Source: Roseburia sp. CAG:309
Lineage (GTDB): Bacteria > Bacillota > Clostridia > Lachnospirales > Lachnospiraceae
Length of the DNA: 7,531 nucleotides
Direction: 5' to 3'
NCBI GenBank assembly: GCA_000434115.1
Contig: FR894080.1
Coordinates: 1-7,531, forward strand
Below the pieces are notes generated by a model. It worked only from the letters and a program-made list of their open reading frames with translations. It had not been told where the DNA came from and did not search any database. The translations under genes were made by a program, and so were the position numbers. Below, in pieces: positions 7,201 through 7,531 of the stretch; positions within the stretch are counted from its first letter, which is position 1; every line of letters begins with the position of its first letter.

Positions 7201-7531
7201 TGTAAAGACTGTGGAAAATATTTTGAAGATGCTCAGGGAACGAAAGAAGTTACCAAAGAAAGTATGGTGATTCCTAAATTGTCTCCACAGCCGACGACAT
7301 CGCCAACGGTGGCTCCGACAGAAACATCGGGACAGACGACGATAAGCCCATCTGTGAAAAACGAAGTACTGCCTGTAATGATGGATTTGATTCAGCCGGT
7401 GATATCAAAGAACGTTTGGCAGAAACTAAGATGGACCAAAGTGAAAGGAGCCGATGGTTATTTTATCTATGCTTCCCGATGCAGCGAGGGAGAAGATATC
7501 CGCAATTTGAAACTTGTTTGTACGATTACTT
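4249..7531 (+). CDS. Large exported multidomain surface protein, 3' end outside window
   Basis: The frame is open from ATG 4249 to the right edge, giving at least 1,094 residues with no stop. Residues 1-52 form a long signal peptide (basic start with KKIRKNLKQKW, hydrophobic core VVCIGTLSATVLTG, cleavage after AYA). Residues about 60-400 are rich in beta strands with TYTITGDNEINGAY and ANVILDNVTIKND, resembling beta-helix carbohydrate-binding domains and the start of the 911 product. Residues about 525-668 match GLUG-type repeat regions (EADIDMKG, YIGIFDGNGHSIKNM, IRNLCLEKV, GVIENCEV, GEIKNCLAV), closing at 723-765 with MKSGEVCYHLNN and TQAWYQNLLGE. Residues about 770-955 look like further Ig/MBG-like beta domains (TVSAEYIGADKENYEN). 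Residues 960-1010 carry CTHN and CKDCGKYF, a small Cys module common in clostridial surface proteins. Residues 1013-1035 are a Pro-Thr-Ser linker, and from 1055 a fibronectin III-like domain begins (LRWTKVKGADGYFIY). No catalytic motif is recognised; an adhesion or glycan-binding role is inferred. An anchoring signal may lie beyond the window. The start overlaps the glycosyltransferase gene by 8 bases. Confidence 0.88.
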   Translation, partial: MRKQFFYNNNQLQGKKIRKNLKQKWTKVVCIGTLSATVLTGIPVIPPTNAYAQEASVLSAKNVTYNLDDPKLFVEKTITSYGGTKHDVTIIEINITEDGTYTITGDNEINGAYIDVHITVADGVKANVILDNVTIKNDDLYDLDIRNCASSDERDQLFPFMEIMGTANLYLKGKNTVSMAKLDETNGCINTSMIFKLYGQLTISEDAATPNSSLQLNNAGYLMHGGGSHDNTGGSFIMKSGTVKAEGAEINNLAQWYMMGGSIICGQANLNDKGVYRFLDGDITSAYLGSTDTAKMGTARLFGSTNIGQPEDRNGYALQKMTVSDLPPNQKVTAVNGYPASTLETSEEGKLEAYLRKGSNVIEINGESYLYKWDDGTSQLKKQTSPALCTVQFALAGNKNAYCTVKVEKNTKFGKLFDDDQYTYTYQTEDGAQFTEDTEVSSDMKVTMTSSVREYNVTIDGVTKSMSTLPAGKIYLDPPDEWGAFGSCYYGGSRVIQDMTLESLDVVTEKGVDYVRISNKEELNRFSMMADADDRINAGLEADIDMKGAGLRADVENYIGIFDGNGHSIKNMQGGEITTGAICRTLKGTIRNLCLEKVLLPGGYGKNKGSMGAVCGVNRGVIENCEVDRSSISIKRSSGGIYEYDPVGTVTGVNMGEIKNCLAVDNEFDTTQILEGASQDEIIFPLAANFGTVVNCYYDSDVDEEKQESDIRAGIGRTKERMKSGEVCYHLNNEISDGTQAWYQNLLGEKADTYPTLKKNAANTVYDGYDMCEKVYTNTPNSKLTHSFDYTTDGDRIVAKCQVNPAHQTNVMLTAENAQYDKKDHPAVEDYADTWGQYEGLKKCKITYLRDGKATTDLKSAGTLTAVMKIEDAQVTKEYTIFKAAKPMQTPAQNLSVSFSQKTITKDMLKNDSDWEIKEEFIGKTIPETGGITVSAEYIGADKENYENTTVEIVVERLVCTHNLDKIEAVAATEKTEGNKEYYECKDCGKYFEDAQGTKEVTKESMVIPKLSPQPTTSPTVAPTETSGQTTISPSVKNEVLPVMMDLIQPVISKNVWQKLRWTKVKGADGYFIYASRCSEGEDIRNLKLVCTIT

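Noticed and set aside
1..7531. Defence system, mobile element or novel enzyme system
   Set aside because: No nuclease, transposase, integrase, toxin-antitoxin or reverse transcriptase motif and no terminal repeats are visible; all genes fit regulator, exported protein or glycosyltransferase families.

Overview
This window reads as a surface-protein locus from a low-to-mid GC Gram-positive anaerobe, most likely a gut Clostridia member of the Lachnospiraceae type (Roseburia/Butyrivibrio/Eubacterium-like). This is inferred from protein style and not from a marker gene. The support is Gram-positive export signals, strong AG-rich ribosome binding sites, InlB-type repeats, lysine-rich Ig-like (BIG2) domains, a Pro-Thr linker, GLUG-type repeats and a LytTR-PAS regulator, a combination common in that family. 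All four genes are on the + strand and there is no gene-free stretch longer than about 150 bases.

Region by region: (1) 1-758 is the 3' part of a regulator, a LytTR DNA-binding domain followed by a PAS domain. The reading frame stays open to the left edge and the LytTR homology runs past the only in-window start candidates, so the gene begins upstream. (2) 759-910 is a 152-base gap with a long imperfect inverted repeat (760-825), a weak promoter candidate and the ribosome binding site of the next gene. (3) 911-3325 encodes an 804-residue exported modular protein: signal peptide, glycine-rich beta-solenoid-like repeats, three InlB-like repeats, a Pro-Thr stalk encoded by 18-base tandem repeats, and two lysine-rich BIG2 domains. 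(4) 3360-4256 encodes a complete family 8 glycosyltransferase. (5) 4249 to the right edge is the first 1,094 residues of a second, larger exported protein. It has a signal peptide, a beta-helix-like N-terminal domain, a GLUG-type region, a Cys-containing 'CxDCGKYF' module, a Pro-Thr linker and the start of a fibronectin type III-like domain. It has no stop codon in the window.

The last three genes look like one operon: the gap between the first two is 34 bases, and the glycosyltransferase and last gene overlap by 8 bases. The most interesting reading is a glycosyltransferase embedded between, and translationally coupled to, two exported proteins with Thr-rich linkers, whose N-terminal domains also resemble each other. 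A dedicated surface glycoprotein cassette is plausible but remains an inference. No RNA genes, insertion sequences, CRISPR arrays or attachment sites were seen.
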